DNA of 64,000 nt from Aminipila sp032051575 (GTDB lineage Bacteria; Bacillota; Clostridia; Peptostreptococcales; Anaerovoracaceae). The position numbers were made by a program, and so were the translations under genes. How positions within the stretch are numbered: the stretch's first letter is position 1; the number at the start of each line of letters is the position of its first letter. Under the pieces are notes generated by a model, which did no database searches, was not told the origin of the DNA, and saw only the letters and a list, made by a program, of their open reading frames with translations. Location of the stretch: positions 44,452-108,451 of the forward strand of contig NZ_DAMBYD010000014.1 in assembly GCF_032051575.1 (NCBI RefSeq), in the 5' to 3' direction. Below are positions 51,724 through 61,758 of this stretch, piece after piece.

Positions 51724-53690
51724 TAATTAATTTCTCCAGTGTCGAAATTTACGTCCTTCTTCATTACAACTTCATTATCAAATAAAACGGTAACGGTTCC
51801 CTGTCCAGTTCCAGTTATAGAAGCCATTTCACTACCATCTTCTTTTAGCATCTGTTCTCTTGTGTAAATATTTCTTGTTCCTGACTCATCTGACACGGTA
51901 ACTGTTAAGAAGAATACTACATTTTTAGCCTGACTAAAATCAATATCAAGCGCAATCGTCTTTGGCCCAGATGGCTCTGTTCCTGTACTTACCTTTACAT
52001 TAACTGTAGCCCCTTTATCAACCGATTCTCCTGCACCAACCTGCTGCCACATTACCTGTCCCTTGCTGTAGGCATCACTCATATCTTCTCCCACATCTCC
52101 TATTTTAAGCCCTTCTGCTTTAAGGGCTTCTTTTGCTTTTTCAATTGTCATTCCTAATAATTTTGGCATAATAACCGTTCCATCATCTGTACCCTGGCTG
52201 ACTACAAAATCTATAGAGCTTCCTGGTTTAGCTTCTTCACCGTCCTTAGGATTCTGACTGATTACCGTATCCTTTGGCATATCGCTTTTACCAATCGTTG
52301 CCTCTCCCACATCATATCCATACTTTTTTATAAGATATACTGCATCATCATAAGATCTCCCAACTATGTTAGGGACTGTACCTTCTTTGGAACCTTTGCT
52401 GATACTAACGGTGACTATTTTTCCCTTTTTGACCTTAGACTCCGCTGTTGGGTCTTGGGATACAATCTGGCCTTCCTCATACTCACCGTCATATACCTTA
52501 TCACCCTCTTCAAGGGTCAGTCCTAGTTTTTCTAGTGTTTGGGTAGCCTCTTCCACTGTCTTTCCTGATAAATCTGGAACTGCTATTTCGCTGCCCTCGC
52601 CCAAAGTTGAAATTAAGTGATAAATTAATCCGCTTACTGGGATTGCGCATATAAGGGCTATTACTATGGCTGTAACCTTTATCTTGTTTAATCGAACCTT
52701 CTTCTTTCCATTCTTATTTTTTCCGTTCTTATTCTTTGCTTTTTTCCCCATATTTTCTATATCCCCCTCAGTAGAAATATTGTCATCGTTTTCTATAGGT
52801 TCGGAAGACAGTTCTACCATACCATTTCCAACGGTTCCCGCGTGTAAATAAACAGCATCTCCTACTATGCTTGATATTAAATCAACGTTCTTCAATGCTT
52901 CCATCATTTCGTCAGCAGATTTAAATCGATTTACCTGGATCTTATTGGTCGCTTTCATGATAATTTGTTCTAGAATAGGTGGTACACCACTTACTATTTT
53001 TGAAGGAGGAACGATTTCATTATTCATATGCATAAGCGCCACTGTTACAGGGTTTTCACCATCAAAAGGTACTTTTCCTGTAATCATTTCATACATTACA
53101 ATACCGAGTGAATAGATATCAGATTTTTCATCTACATATCCGCCTCTTGCCTGCTCTGGGGAAAAATAGTGCACTGACCCCATTACTGTATCTGCGTTAC
53201 CTACAATAGTTGCATTATCAACAAATTTTGCTATTCCAAAATCAGTAATCTTTGCTACTCCGTCATTTGTTACTAATACATTATGAGGTTTAACATCTTT
53301 ATGTATTATATGGTTTTTATGAGCACAAGAAAGACCAGCAGCAATCTGCTGTCCTATATCTATTGCTCTTTTATAGTCAAAAGGTCCTTGCTCCTTAATA
53401 ATATCGCTTAGAATCTTTCCTTCTACAAGTTCCATTACAATATAGTTAATATTGCCTTCTTTACCTACATCATAAACGCCCACGATATTTGGATGGACTA
53501 AACTTGCTGCTGCCTGTGATTCCTTCTTAAAACTTTCAACTAGCTTTAAATCCTTAGTAAATTCAGGCTTTAAGATTTTAATTGCCACATACCTATTTAA
53601 AAGTTTGCATCTTGCTTTATATACAACGGCCATACCGCCTTCACCAATTTGCTCCAGCAATTCATATCTGCCTGCTAATACTCTGCTCAT
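51723..53690 (-). CDS. prkC: PASTA-domain Ser/Thr protein kinase (PrkC/Stk1)
   Basis: A 655-residue kinase. Kinase domain 1-270: glycine loop GEGGMAVVYKA, VAIKIL, catalytic HKDVKPHN, DFG and SPEQARGG. A basic linker leads to a TM helix (VTAIVIALICAIPVSGLIY, about 350). Outside are three PASTA repeats (VPDLSGKTVEEA, VPNIVGRSYDDA, MPKLLGMTIEKA) and a C-terminal beta domain. It senses muropeptides or lipid II and controls germination and wall growth. Paired with prpC. Confidence 0.96.
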   Translation of the reverse strand: MSRVLAGRYELLEQIGEGGMAVVYKARCKLLNRYVAIKILKPEFTKDLKLVESFKKESQAAASLVHPNIVGVYDVGKEGNINYIVMELVEGKILSDIIKEQGPFDYKRAIDIGQQIAAGLSCAHKNHIIHKDVKPHNVLVTNDGVAKITDFGIAKFVDNATIVGNADTVMGSVHYFSPEQARGGYVDEKSDIYSLGIVMYEMITGKVPFDGENPVTVALMHMNNEIVPPSKIVSGVPPILEQIIMKATNKIQVNRFKSADEMMEALKNVDLISSIVGDAVYLHAGTVGNGMVELSSEPIENDDNISTEGDIENMGKKAKNKNGKNKNGKKKVRLNKIKVTAIVIALICAIPVSGLIYHLISTLGEGSEIAVPDLSGKTVEEATQTLEKLGLTLEEGDKVYDGEYEEGQIVSQDPTAESKVKKGKIVTVSISKGSKEGTVPNIVGRSYDDAVYLIKKYGYDVGEATIGKSDMPKDTVISQNPKDGEEAKPGSSIDFVVSQGTDDGTVIMPKLLGMTIEKAKEALKAEGLKIGDVGEDMSDAYSKGQVMWQQVGAGESVDKGATVNVKVSTGTEPSGPKTIALDIDFSQAKNVVFFLTVTVSDESGTRNIYTREQMLKEDGSEMASITGTGQGTVTVLFDNEVVMKKDVNFDTGEIN

Positions 53691-53704
53691 ATGAATTCTC
53701 CCCT

Positions 53705-54433
53705 CTACATCTTTACACAGACTACTGTGATATTATCATTCCCGCCTGAGCGGTTTGCTCTTGTTATGAGTTGATTACATAATTCTGACATTTGCTGTCC
53801 TGATGATAGGATTTCACAAATTTTACTATCCTCAACCTCTCCATGTAGGCCATCAGTACATAATAGCAGAATATCGTCTTTCATAAGCTTTACTTCAAAT
53901 ATATCCGGTTCTACTGTATCATCTCCACCAAGGGCTCTTGTAATAATATGCCTTTTGGAATGATTCCTCGCTGCGTCCTCTGTAAGGGCTCCAGACTTTA
54001 TTAAGGTATTAACGTATGTATGGTCCTCGGTAATCTGTATTAGATTACCATCCCGCATTAAATATGCCCTGCTATCGCCTATATTTACTATATAAGCCTT
54101 CCGCCTTATTACATACGCCAAAACTAAAGTAGTGGCCATTCCCTTATTGTCAGTACTCTCACTAGATAGCCCGCAAATTAGGGAATTAGCCTCTCCTATG
54201 CAATTCACAAAATAATTTTTTATTTCTTCTCGGCCTTTTACCAATTTAATAGGATTCTTTTTTACATAATCAGCAACAAAACTTACTGCACTACGACTTG
54301 CAACTTCACCTGAATTACTACCGCCAACACCGTCAGCAACAATATAGATTTTATCCTCAGGTATTACAAAACATGAATCCTCATTATTTTTTCTTTTTAG
54401 GCCTCGATCACTTTTAAAACCTACTTGAACCAT
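53705..54433 (-). CDS. prpC: PP2C-type Ser/Thr phosphatase PrpC/Stp
   Basis: A 242-residue metal-dependent phosphatase opposing PrkC. Motifs: SDRGLKRKNNEDSC, IVADGVGGSNSGE, INIGDSRAYL, LLCTDGLHGEV and GGNDNITVVCV. 14 bases upstream of prkC. Confidence 0.96.
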   Translation of the reverse strand: MVQVGFKSDRGLKRKNNEDSCFVIPEDKIYIVADGVGGSNSGEVASRSAVSFVADYVKKNPIKLVKGREEIKNYFVNCIGEANSLICGLSSESTDNKGMATTLVLAYVIRRKAYIVNIGDSRAYLMRDGNLIQITEDHTYVNTLIKSGALTEDAARNHSKRHIITRALGGDDTVEPDIFEVKLMKDDILLLCTDGLHGEVEDSKICEILSSGQQMSELCNQLITRANRSGGNDNITVVCVKM

Positions 54434-54450
54434 GACTTCTCCAATATTAA

Positions 54451-55746
54451 CTAAATTAAGTTCTTACTTCTTACCATTTTGCACACATAAAAACCATCTG
54501 TCATATCAATATGCGGCATAAACTGACGTTCATGAACTATACTAAAATCCTTATTCTTTCTTAAAAATTCTTTTATAACTCTTTGATTTTCCTGTTTGTT
54601 AATCGTGCAAGTGCTATATTGAAGTACTCCGCCTTTTTTAACATATTTAGAAGAAACTGTAAGAATTTCTAATTGCTTTGCAGGTAAACTGTCAAAACCA
54701 TTAACTTTCTTCTTATCTTTTATTTCTGGTTTTCTTCGAATCACTCCAAGCCCAGAACATGGTGCATCAACAATAACTCTGTCTGCTTTTTCTAAAAGTT
54801 CTGAGTCTACTTTTGTAGCATCCCATGTGGAGGTGTTTACAATAGAAATACCAAGTCTTTCGGCTTCCTTATTTATAATATTTAATTTTCTTAAATATAT
54901 ATCTCTTGCAATAATGCGACCACGATTACTCATTCTTTCTGCACTTGCTAAAGTCTTTCCTCCTGGTGCTGCACAAACATCAACAATCGTCTCTCCAGGC
55001 TGTGGATCAAGAATTTCAACGGTTTTCATTGAACTTTCATCTTGAACAGAAAAAAGTCCATTTTTGTATAACTGGCTTTCTAATATTCCATTACCTTTAG
55101 TAACTCGAAGGGCACTGTCACAAATGTGACTCTCCTTAACTTCAAAATTTTTTTCTGTTAGTCTTCTTGTTAAATCCTCTTTACCTGTTTTTAAAGTATT
55201 TACTCTGATACTTAATCCCGGATTGCCTTGTGAATTCTTTAATAATTCTTCCGTTGTTTCTGCACCATATTGTTCCATCCAAAGTTCAACAATCCATTCT
55301 GCACAAGAATATTTAATGGATAAGTGTTTTACTTCATCAAGGTTTCGATCAGGCAAGTTGACTGAAGCTTTTTCTCTTATATACGAACGTAATACTCCAT
55401 TAATAAAGCCCTCTCTGCCCCTGCAAAATTTCTTAGCTAACAATACACTTTCATTAACAGCTGCATACTCTGGAACAGAATTCATATATCCAAGCTGATA
55501 AATCCCCATTCTGAGCACTACTAAATCACTCACCTTTATTTTATCAATGCCACTTGCAACAAAATGCCCTATGGTGTAATCAAGGTACTTCTTATTTTCT
55601 AAAACCCCATAGACGAGTTCTCTCACAAAGGAAGGAGAGCTTGGCTTTCCACAGATAATCTGGTGGTTAAGCGCAATATTGGAATACGATTTTTTTGACT
55701 CCACATCCAATAATGTGTAGTAAGCAGTTTTTCTGTTTGCGTCCAT
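54451..55746 (-). CDS. rsmB: 16S rRNA m5C967 methyltransferase RsmB
   Basis: A 431-residue enzyme: N-terminal NusB-like RNA-binding domain (1-140) and a Rossmann methyltransferase with VCAAPGGKTL, the catalytic Cys in DAPCSGLGVIRRKPE and the second in YSTCTINKQEN. SAM-dependent. Overlap-free, two bases after the yugP-like gene. Confidence 0.95.
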   Translation of the reverse strand: MDANRKTAYYTLLDVESKKSYSNIALNHQIICGKPSSPSFVRELVYGVLENKKYLDYTIGHFVASGIDKIKVSDLVVLRMGIYQLGYMNSVPEYAAVNESVLLAKKFCRGREGFINGVLRSYIREKASVNLPDRNLDEVKHLSIKYSCAEWIVELWMEQYGAETTEELLKNSQGNPGLSIRVNTLKTGKEDLTRRLTEKNFEVKESHICDSALRVTKGNGILESQLYKNGLFSVQDESSMKTVEILDPQPGETIVDVCAAPGGKTLASAERMSNRGRIIARDIYLRKLNIINKEAERLGISIVNTSTWDATKVDSELLEKADRVIVDAPCSGLGVIRRKPEIKDKKKVNGFDSLPAKQLEILTVSSKYVKKGGVLQYSTCTINKQENQRVIKEFLRKNKDFSIVHERQFMPHIDMTDGFYVCKMVRSKNLI

Positions 55747-55747
55747 C

Positions 55748-56449
55748 TTATTGATTCCTTTCTCTTAAAACAAGTAATCTTAATAGGTTTGCAACTGCTG
55801 TAGCAAGTGCAGCAACGTAAGTCATTGCAGCCGCAGACAAAACTTTCTTGGCACTAGATTTTTCTTCTTGATATACGATACCTAAATTTTCCATTTGTTT
55901 CACAGCCCTGTTGCTGGCATTAAACTCCACTGGTAATGTAACCGCATGAAATAAAACAACGGAGGCAAAAAACAATATACCTATATCCATTATAAAATTG
56001 CCTCTTACAGAATTCCCCCCTCTAGCCATGACAACACCAATAAGCATCAAGGGCCATGATAACATAGAAGCAAAATTAACTACAGGAACAATTGTATTGC
56101 GGAGTTTAAGTGGTAAGTAAAATTCAGCGTGCTGAATAGCATGGCCAGACTCATGTGCCGCAATGCTTACTGAAGCGATTGATGGTTCATTAAAAACCCG
56201 AGGAGATAATCTCATAACTCTTGTTCTTGGATCATAATGATCAGAAAGAGTTCCGCTTACCATCTCAATTTTTACATCTCTAAGGCCATTATTGTCTAAT
56301 ATCATTCGTGCTGCCTGTGCACCTGTTATACCTCTTCTATTTCTAATATCTGCATATTTCCTATAAGCAGCACTTACCCTGCTCTGTGCATAAACTGCAA
56401 ATAATATAGCTGGTATAAGTAAAATGATAGTTGAATTAAAATACCACAT
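55748..56449 (-). CDS. YugP-like zinc metallopeptidase (membrane)
   Basis: A 233-residue membrane protein with the zinc site HESGHAIQHAE (HExxH-like HESGH) near residue 115 and TM segments at the N-terminus, after 130 and at the C-terminus. The YugP family is a membrane M48-like peptidase of unknown substrate, usually found between fmt and rsmB in Clostridia. 11 bases after fmt. Confidence 0.9.
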   Translation of the reverse strand: MWYFNSTIILLIPAILFAVYAQSRVSAAYRKYADIRNRRGITGAQAARMILDNNGLRDVKIEMVSGTLSDHYDPRTRVMRLSPRVFNEPSIASVSIAAHESGHAIQHAEFYLPLKLRNTIVPVVNFASMLSWPLMLIGVVMARGGNSVRGNFIMDIGILFFASVVLFHAVTLPVEFNASNRAVKQMENLGIVYQEEKSSAKKVLSAAAMTYVAALATAVANLLRLLVLRERNQ

Positions 56450-56460
56450 ATTTTACACCC

Positions 56461-57411
56461 CTAATCAATTTTATTAAATACTTCCCCAATTTTAATTTGA
56501 TTTCCTTTTAAATAGTCTGCAACTGACACTCTCTTCTTTCCTGGTACCTGAATAACTGTTATGAGAAGTATACTCCCCCCTGCCGATACTTCTATCCCTT
56601 CATTTGAGACATTCACAATAGTTCCATAGGGCACATCGCAAGCCTTTTCTATAACTTCTGCCCCCCAAATTTTTATAGGCTGGCCATTATAATAGCTATA
56701 TGCACCAGGCCATGAATCTAAACCTCTAATAAGTCTTTCTATTTCCGCAGGTGTTTTAGAAAAATCAATTTCACCATCTTTTTTAAAAATCATAGCCGCA
56801 TAAGTTGCCAGACTATCTTCTTGCTTTTCCCTTGTAATGTTACCTGATTCCAGATCTGGAAGCTTCTCTAATAGCAATTTTCCACCTAACTCCGCCACTT
56901 CATCGTGAAGTTCAGCCGCAGTCTTTCTGAGAATTGGAGTCGATAATTTAGCAATCATATCCCCAGTATCAAGACCTTCTTCCATATACATAAGCGTAAC
57001 GCCAATATCCTTATCTCCTGCCATAATGGCTCTCTGCATTGGTGCTGCACCTCTCCATCTAGGTAAAATTGATGCATGAATATTAACGCACCCAAGCCTA
57101 GGTAAATGAATAATCTCAGGAGGTAATAGCTTTCCATATGCGGCAACAACAATTAAATCAGGAGCATATTCCTCCAATATTTCCAGGAATTCTTCATTAC
57201 CTTTAATTTTTTCTGGCTGCAAAACTTGAATACCAAATTCTATTGCTTTTTCTTTTACCGCCGTAAATTGTATTTTTTTACCTCTATCTCTGGCTTTATC
57301 CGGCTGGGTAACCACATAACCTATTTCATGGCCGCTTTTATAAAGTGCTTCTAAACCAGGTACCGCGAATTCCGGTGTTCCCATATAAATAGTTTTTAAT
57401 TTATTCTTCAT
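56461..57411 (-). CDS. fmt: Methionyl-tRNA formyltransferase
   Basis: A 316-residue enzyme that formylates initiator Met-tRNA. Seen: IYMGTPEFAVPGL, NIHASILPRWRGAAPMQRAI (Asn/His catalytic), DTGDMI and the C-terminal OB fold. ATG 57411 lies within the def 3' end, overlapping by 11 bases. It works with def on N-terminal formyl-Met processing. Confidence 0.96.
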   Translation of the reverse strand: MKNKLKTIYMGTPEFAVPGLEALYKSGHEIGYVVTQPDKARDRGKKIQFTAVKEKAIEFGIQVLQPEKIKGNEEFLEILEEYAPDLIVVAAYGKLLPPEIIHLPRLGCVNIHASILPRWRGAAPMQRAIMAGDKDIGVTLMYMEEGLDTGDMIAKLSTPILRKTAAELHDEVAELGGKLLLEKLPDLESGNITREKQEDSLATYAAMIFKKDGEIDFSKTPAEIERLIRGLDSWPGAYSYYNGQPIKIWGAEVIEKACDVPYGTIVNVSNEGIEVSAGGSILLITVIQVPGKKRVSVADYLKGNQIKIGEVFNKID

Positions 57412-57865
57412 CTGCATCCCTAATATCCTTAGCCTTATCAATATATAAAATACCATCTAAGTGGTCATTTTCATGACAAAAAGCAACAGCCTTAAATCCT
57501 TCAGCCTCATGAACTACTTGATTTCCAAATCTATCCAAACCCTTAATTTTAATATATTCAGGTCGTTCAACGGTTCCAATTACCCCTGGAACGCTTAAAC
57601 ATCCTTCATCCGCCCAGGCAGATCCTCTTGTTTCTAGTATTTCAGGATTTATCAATTCTATTACATCGTCTTCTTCCACCTCTATGATAAACATCCTTCT
57701 CATAATACCTACCTGAGGGGCTGCAATACCTACACCATTATGCGCTCTCATTGTTTCAAGCATATCATCTAAGATTGTTCGGATTCTATTATCTATTTCT
57801 GTAACCTCTCGGCACTTTTTTCTTAAAATTTCATCACCTTCAACTACAATATTTCTTAAAGCCAT
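57401..57865 (-). CDS. def: Peptide deformylase
   Basis: A 154-residue iron/zinc deformylase. Motifs: GVGIAAPQVG, EGCLSVPG (Cys ligand) and the zinc helix, here HENDHLDG (HExxH). ATG 57865 with GGAGG upstream; a TTG six bases further is unlikely. Downstream of priA with about a 100-base gap. Confidence 0.96.
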   Translation of the reverse strand: MALRNIVVEGDEILRKKCREVTEIDNRIRTILDDMLETMRAHNGVGIAAPQVGIMRRMFIIEVEEDDVIELINPEILETRGSAWADEGCLSVPGVIGTVERPEYIKIKGLDRFGNQVVHEAEGFKAVAFCHENDHLDGILYIDKAKDIRDADEE

Positions 57866-57964
57866 TTTCAACCTCCATTATTTCAATCAATAGCATTAAA
57901 TTATACCATAAAAATTAGGCTACATAAACAGTTTCGCCAATATTTTCTGCTTTCTTTCATTATT

Positions 57965-59971
57965 TTAGTATGGATTTATATCTACTGAAATAGTATACTG
58001 CTGTTTTTTTCCTGTATTTACATTTCTTTTCACCTTTTCAACTGCATTTAAGCATTCTCCCCGTTTGCCCTTAGGACACTTTATTAAAATATAATATCTA
58101 TAATGTTCCTTTTGATTATTAAGCATTAAAGGTTGTGGTTCAAATACATTGTTTCTAAGTTCTTCACTCAATTCAGATTTAACCGCAGCCATTGTCTTTT
58201 GGGCTCCTTCTATACAAACCTGTTCATTTTTGGCAATTACTATAACCTGAATAATATCACTAAAAGGTGGGTATTGCATGCTTGTTCTCAATAAAATTTC
58301 TGTCTTGTAAAACATGTTGTAATTTTGCTGGGCTGCCGCCTCAATACTGTAATGCTCTGAAGTGTAAGTCTGAATAACAACCTTTCCTTCTTTTTCGCCC
58401 CTTCCGGCTCTTCCAGCTGCCTGAGTTATCAGCTGAAAAGTTCGTTCCGCAGCACGGTAATCTGGGATATTTAATATGACATCCGCAGAAATAATACCTA
58501 CAAGTCCAACATTTTTAAAATCAAGCCCCTTGGCTACAAGCTGAGTACCTATTAGTATCTTGGTTTTCCCTTTTCTAAAATCATTTATTATTTTATCAAC
58601 GCTTCCCTTAAGCTTTATAGTATCTAAGTCCAGTCTTGCAATAGGGTAATCAGGGAAGATGTTAGAAGTAAGTTCCTCCACTTTCTCAGTTCCAGTTCCA
58701 AAGTGCCTTATATATTTACTGCCACATTCCGGACATGTTTTAGGTAATGGTTCCATTTTTCCACAATAGTGGCAGACTGCGGCATTCTTAGCCTTGTGGT
58801 AGGTAAGAGAAATTCCACATTCAGGGCATTTCATAACATATCCACATTCCCTGCAGGTTACAAAGGTAGAATAGCCTCTTCTGTTGAGGAATAAAATCAC
58901 TTGTTGTCCTTCTTCTAAGCATTCTTGCATCTCATTATATAATAATCTGCTAAAAATAGACTTATTCCCTAGTTTTAATTCTTCCCTCATATCTACTATT
59001 TCCACTTTTGGCAGAGACATTTTATTATATCGCTCTTTTAATTCTATTTTGTTATATATCCCTTGTTCTGCCCTATATGTAGACACCACAGAAGGTGTTG
59101 CACTACCTAATATCACCAGTCCATCAAAAACTTTTGTCCTTTTAATGGCGACTTCAAGGGTGTCATATTTAGGCGACATATCGGACTTGTAAGTTGATTC
59201 ATGCTCTTCATCCATTATAATAATGCCGATATTCTCTAAAGGAGCAAACACCGCAGACCTTGCACCTATAACAATTCTTACTTGTCCACTTCTTATTCTA
59301 ACCCATTCATCATATCTTTCACCTAACGAAAGCTTACTATGAAGTACCGCTATTTTATCCTGCCCAAACCTGCCTATAAATCTTTCAATGACCTGGGTCG
59401 TTAAGGAAATTTCCGGTACCATAACAATGGCGTTTCTGCCACTTTCCAATACAGCATTTATCAGTCTGATATAAATTTCTGTTTTCCCACTCCCTGTGAC
59501 ACCATGTATCAAAAATATTTCATGCTGCTGTTTTTTTATATATGGGTTAATCTGGCTAATAGCCGATTCTTGTTCTGCAGTAAGCTCTTTAATTGAATTT
59601 TTTTCTCCAGCCATATCTTTGTATGGAATTCTTTTTTTGCCCCGTTTAGAGACACTACCTGCTGGCGTAAAACAGCTTATTGCATCTATATATCTACATA
59701 AATATCTTTTTCTCATCCATTTGCAAGTATCTATCATCTCAGCAGAAAGACAAATTTCTTCATCAATGCTTTCTACATATTTTAATCCTTTTATTTCATT
59801 GTCAATAGAATCCATCACATCAAAAATATATCCTGTTTTAAATTTGTTCCCACGTGCAAAAGGCACTAGAACTTTGCTGCCTACTATAATTTCATCTAAA
59901 CTTGAAGCATAAGTATATAAATTATCTGTATTATCATTATTATTATCAATAGCTACGTTTACGTATTTCAT
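57965..59971 (-). CDS. priA: Primosomal protein N' (PriA helicase)
   Basis: A 668-residue 3'-5' helicase that restarts collapsed replication forks. Seen: Walker A GVTGSGKTEIY, DEEH box IIMDEEHEST, zinc Cys pairs CRECG, CPECG, CHYCG and CPECG, and helicase motifs QVILFLNRRGYS and TQAAGRAGRG. ATG 59971 follows GGAG. Precedes def, the usual order. Confidence 0.96.
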   Translation of the reverse strand: MKYVNVAIDNNNDNTDNLYTYASSLDEIIVGSKVLVPFARGNKFKTGYIFDVMDSIDNEIKGLKYVESIDEEICLSAEMIDTCKWMRKRYLCRYIDAISCFTPAGSVSKRGKKRIPYKDMAGEKNSIKELTAEQESAISQINPYIKKQQHEIFLIHGVTGSGKTEIYIRLINAVLESGRNAIVMVPEISLTTQVIERFIGRFGQDKIAVLHSKLSLGERYDEWVRIRSGQVRIVIGARSAVFAPLENIGIIIMDEEHESTYKSDMSPKYDTLEVAIKRTKVFDGLVILGSATPSVVSTYRAEQGIYNKIELKERYNKMSLPKVEIVDMREELKLGNKSIFSRLLYNEMQECLEEGQQVILFLNRRGYSTFVTCRECGYVMKCPECGISLTYHKAKNAAVCHYCGKMEPLPKTCPECGSKYIRHFGTGTEKVEELTSNIFPDYPIARLDLDTIKLKGSVDKIINDFRKGKTKILIGTQLVAKGLDFKNVGLVGIISADVILNIPDYRAAERTFQLITQAAGRAGRGEKEGKVVIQTYTSEHYSIEAAAQQNYNMFYKTEILLRTSMQYPPFSDIIQVIVIAKNEQVCIEGAQKTMAAVKSELSEELRNNVFEPQPLMLNNQKEHYRYYILIKCPKGKRGECLNAVEKVKRNVNTGKKQQYTISVDINPY

Positions 59972-59989
59972 AAATCTCCAATTCAATAT

Positions 59990-60652
59990 TTATTCCCATT
60001 TCGAAAAGCAGCAGCCACAATAATTCTGCCTATACAATCCATATTCTTTAGACAATTCTACACTTCTCTGATATCCTGCTTTTTTCTTAAAATCCATATC
60101 CAAAAATGAAAGTCCATAATTTAGAGCAAAATCTTTTCCTATTTTAGATATAAGCAAATAATTTTTATGTGGGCTTACAGTTAATGTCGTTCCAAACAGT
60201 TCATACCCATTTAGTTTAGCCTCTGCTGCTGTTCTTTCCAGCCTTAATCTAAAACATTCTGTACAGCGTTTTCCCCCTTCTGGTTCCTCCTCAAGTCCTT
60301 TCACCATACGAAAAAATTCATCAGGGAAAAATTCACCCTCTACAAAAGTAACCTTGTCTTCTTCCTCTACCTTTTGATTGTAGGCCTCAAGAAATTCCAG
60401 CTGGGCTGCCTTCCTTTTTTCATATTCTTCTTTTTCTGTAATATTTGGGTTGTAAAAAAAGATTGTTACATCATAGCTTCCCATTAGTCTTTCTATAACT
60501 GCAGTACTACAAGGTCCACAACAACTATGAAGTAATAATTTAGGCTTTTCCTTCACCCGATCTTTTATATCATCAAATAGAACAATTTCTTTCTCGTTAA
60601 AGAATTTTTCTATAATTTCACCAGTAGGCTTAATCTGTCTGTTATCGTTCAT
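59990..60652 (-). CDS. queH: Epoxyqueuosine reductase QueH
   Basis: A 220-residue QueH (DUF208) enzyme doing the last step of queuosine synthesis in tRNA, with an iron-sulfur cluster. Motifs: LLLHSCCGPCST, RCTECFRLRLE and the C-terminal YCGCCFSKW. ATG 60652 with GGGGGAA upstream; a longer frame to 60838 overlaps the divergent gene and is rejected. First of the minus-strand run. Confidence 0.93.
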   Translation of the reverse strand: MNDNRQIKPTGEIIEKFFNEKEIVLFDDIKDRVKEKPKLLLHSCCGPCSTAVIERLMGSYDVTIFFYNPNITEKEEYEKRKAAQLEFLEAYNQKVEEEDKVTFVEGEFFPDEFFRMVKGLEEEPEGGKRCTECFRLRLERTAAEAKLNGYELFGTTLTVSPHKNYLLISKIGKDFALNYGLSFLDMDFKKKAGYQRSVELSKEYGLYRQNYCGCCFSKWE

Positions 60653-60690
60653 TTTTTCCCCCAAATCATATCTTAAAAAATATAATGTAA

Positions 60691-60733
60691 TTATTATATC
60701 ATAAAATAATACTTTAAATTTATGATATAATAA
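60691..60733. promoter_or_regulatory. Perfect inverted repeat between queH and the radical SAM gene
   Basis: TTATTATATCATAAA (60691-60705) and its exact complement TTTATGATATAATAA (60719-60733), 13 bases apart. Each arm contains a TATAAT pointing toward its gene (minus 60693-60698, plus 60726-60731). No good -35 boxes. Possible divergent promoter or operator. Confidence 0.5.
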
Positions 60734-60794
60734 AAATTCAATGAATACGGATATTACCATACAAATGTTCAAATAAAATTTAGAAGGAGTTTTC

Positions 60795-61703
60795 ATGAAA
60801 GCAGTTCTATGCGATGCTGTAAACCCAATAAACAGCATCGGGTCATATTTAAAAGATTACTTTGGGAAAAAAACAGTTAAGCTATCCCTAGACGGCGGTT
60901 TTACCTGTCCAAATAGAGATGGCAGTAAAGGCATAAATGGATGTATATTCTGCTCTGCAGATGGTTCAGGTGATTTTGCCAGTGATATTTCTGGACAGAT
61001 AAAACTTCTATCAGACAAATGGCCAAACAGTAATCACTTGGCTTATTTTCAAAATCATACAAATACCTACGCCCCAGTTTCTGAACTGAGAGAAAAATAC
61101 TATTCTGTAATAAATAATTCTGATATTTCAGGTATTGCTATTGCCACACGCCCTGATTGCCTTTCTGATGAAATATATGAGTTACTTGATGAAATTAATA
61201 AAAAAACATTCCTGTGGATAGAATTAGGCCTTCAAACAATCCATGAAAACACTGCCGAATTAATTAACCGTTGTTATGCTTTGGAAGCGTATGATGAAGC
61301 CATAAAAAGACTTAATCAACTAAATATACGTACAGTAGTGCATCTTATTTTCGGGCTCCCTGGAGAGTCAAAGCAAAACATGCTTGATTCAGTAAAGTAT
61401 GTTTGTAAAGATAACATATTTGGATTAAAAATGCATATGTTAAATGTTGTCAAGGGCTCTCAGATGGAAAAACTTTATCCTGACTATATATCCTTTAACA
61501 GCATTGAACAATACGTAGATTTAGTAGTTGATGCACTAGAAATAATTCCCCCTAGAATTACTATCCATCGTATGAGTGCAGATGCACCAAGGCCAATACT
61601 GATATCCCCTGAATGGAGTTATCAAAAACGAACAATCCTTAATGGAATACACAAGGAGCTAAAAAATAGAAACAGCTGGCAGGGAAAGAAATATTTAGAA
61701 TGA
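60795..61703 (+). CDS. YhcC-type radical SAM protein (TIGR01212-like)
   Basis: A 302-residue radical SAM protein. Seen: KLSLDGGFTCPNRDG, then GCIFCSADGSGDF, which makes the family's C-x(n)-C-x2-C cluster site, and IELGLQTIHENTAELINRCY, typical of the Elp3-like radical SAM group. Function not known. SD AGAAGGAG. Confidence 0.9.
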   Translation: MKAVLCDAVNPINSIGSYLKDYFGKKTVKLSLDGGFTCPNRDGSKGINGCIFCSADGSGDFASDISGQIKLLSDKWPNSNHLAYFQNHTNTYAPVSELREKYYSVINNSDISGIAIATRPDCLSDEIYELLDEINKKTFLWIELGLQTIHENTAELINRCYALEAYDEAIKRLNQLNIRTVVHLIFGLPGESKQNMLDSVKYVCKDNIFGLKMHMLNVVKGSQMEKLYPDYISFNSIEQYVDLVVDALEIIPPRITIHRMSADAPRPILISPEWSYQKRTILNGIHKELKNRNSWQGKKYLE

Positions 61704-61712
61704 TTCCATTGT

Positions 61713-61750
61713 AAAAGGGGAATGGTGTGAAATCACCATTCCCCTTTTTT
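61713..61750. terminator. Bidirectional terminator between the radical SAM gene and tdk
   Basis: AAAAGGGGAATGGTG and CACCATTCCCCTTTT arms (61713-61727, 61734-61748), loop six bases, T tract after. Confidence 0.9.
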
Positions 61751-61758
61751 ATTATACT

